NCBI RefSeq assembly: GCF_003478335.1 | Contig: NZ_QUFB01000012.1 | Location: 1-64,000 of the forward strand | DNA length: 64,000 nt | Direction: 5' to 3' | From: Clostridium sp. AM49-4BH | GTDB lineage: Bacteria > Bacillota > Clostridia > Lachnospirales > Lachnospiraceae | Shown: positions 63,512 to 64,000 of the stretch, in pieces | Layout: each line of letters opens with the position of its first letter | Numbering within the stretch: position 1 is the first letter of the stretch | The notes under the pieces: generated by a model | Told to the model about the DNA's origin: nothing | What the model saw: the letters and a program-made list of their open reading frames with translations, nothing else | The model's database searches: none | Position numbers and translations under genes: made by a program

Positions 63512-64000
63512 TCAATAAATAATTTCTCCCAGCGCCTGTTCCACCATTTGATCTGACTGTTCTTCGATCTGGTCGAAATCATACTGTATACTGTCAGCGT
63601 ATGCCTGCTGTGCTGCCGAAACACTCGTACCGGAAGTCTTTGTCTGCTGTTCTGCCTGCATATTGTCAGAAGACTCCACACCATTAATATACTGCACACT
63701 ATCTGTCGTCTGTGCCGAATCCGATGTAGGCTGCAAATAGGACTGCAATATATCAGAAAACGAATTGCCGGTTCCTGTCGTGCTGATACCTTCCAATCCG
63801 CTCAACAGCGTGCTCACATCCGAAATACTTCCTGTACCAAAAGATGCCGAATTCTGCAAAGCACCTAATACACTCGACAGATCATTAGCCGACTGTACTC
63901 CGGTATTAGTATTACCGGACAATGCGTTCAACATTGTACTGGTTGAATTATTATTGATCATATATTGATAAAAAAGGTCTTTATCTAATGATACATTTGC
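63512..64000 (-). CDS. Ser/Thr/Gln-rich protein of unknown function, 5' end outside window
   Basis: At least 163 residues. An ATG at 63961 is in frame, but the frame stays open beyond it to the window edge (LDKDLFYQYMINNN...) and no ribosome site precedes that ATG, so the true start is probably outside. It is low in complexity, rich in Ser, Thr, Asn and Gln, with no cysteine and no membrane segment. The C-terminal 30 residues are acidic and helical (YDFDQIEEQSDQMVEQALGE). Not recognised; flagellar neighbours suggest, but do not prove, an extracytoplasmic or flagellar-linked role. Confidence 0.6.
   Translation of the reverse strand, partial: ANVSLDKDLFYQYMINNNSTSTMLNALSGNTNTGVQSANDLSSVLGALQNSASFGTGSISDVSTLLSGLEGISTTGTGNSFSDILQSYLQPTSDSAQTTDSVQYINGVESSDNMQAEQQTKTSGTSVSAAQQAYADSIQYDFDQIEEQSDQMVEQALGEIIY

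Overview
The window reads as the chromosome of a low-to-mid GC, endospore-forming, flagellated anaerobe of the Clostridia, most likely a Lachnospiraceae gut-type bacterium. The grounds are spoIIA-sigF and spoVA genes (sporulation), flgF/flgG/flgJ-like, YvyF and CheX/CheY genes (motility), pyruvate formate-lyase with its activase (fermentation), a clostridial fab/acc operon order, a T-box before valS, and GGDEF-EAL and CotH proteins of the types common in that family. Genus and species cannot be fixed from sequence reading alone. Nearly all genes lie on the minus strand.

Layout, left to right. 0.5-6.3 kb: a PurF-like protein without the usual nucleophile cysteine, tmRNA, a methyltransferase, a DUF6465-like protein, spoVAE and spoVAD. 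6.4-14.8 kb: a large RND-type exporter with a long helical insert, an S66 peptidase, a stand-alone fabF, a decayed response regulator and unknown genes. 14.9-18.8 kb: pdxT and pdxS with a divergent MocR-type regulator (vitamin B6). 18.8-28.7 kb: a CDF metal exporter under a NiCo-like riboswitch, a secreted nuclease, pflA/pflB, a cysteine-rich-domain GGDEF-EAL protein and a secreted CotH protein. 28.9-33.4 kb: a LUD protein, then spoVAC, spoVAB, spoVAA, sigF, spoIIAB, spoIIAA. 33.6-41.4 kb: a TPR protein with a 57-residue partner, FapA, valS with its T-box, and an NlpC/P60 wall hydrolase with WalR-like boxes. 42.2-43.6 kb: ridA and cvfB. 43.7-52.7 kb: the fatty-acid operon fabT-fabH-acpP-fabD-fabG-fabF-accB-fabZ-accC-accD-accA. 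53-64 kb: a duplicated CmpB-family membrane protein, cheY/cheX/yvyF/comF/recD2, flgJ-like, flgG, flgF, mbl and two unknown genes.

The most striking non-coding feature is a family of about 545-bp elements. Each is one nearly perfect inverted repeat over its whole length, so a single strand could fold into a giant hairpin with about 270-bp arms. Two copies are complete (near 42.0 and 63.2 kb), one is complete but carries an insertion (15.9 kb), one is cut by the window edge (0.2 kb), and four are deleted relics. Most copies lie within about 20 bp of a stop codon and several lie between genes of one operon (pdxS/pdxT, spoVAD/spoVAE, spoVAB/spoVAC, sigF/spoVAA). Three smaller palindromic repeat families occur too, and two of them are nested inside copies of the large element.

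Six single-base losses break four genes, including the otherwise essential accA. All look like homopolymer shortening, so sequencing error is as likely as real gene decay; these genes are annotated as single loci with notes. Functional statements come from motifs and family knowledge recalled by eye; no database search was run.
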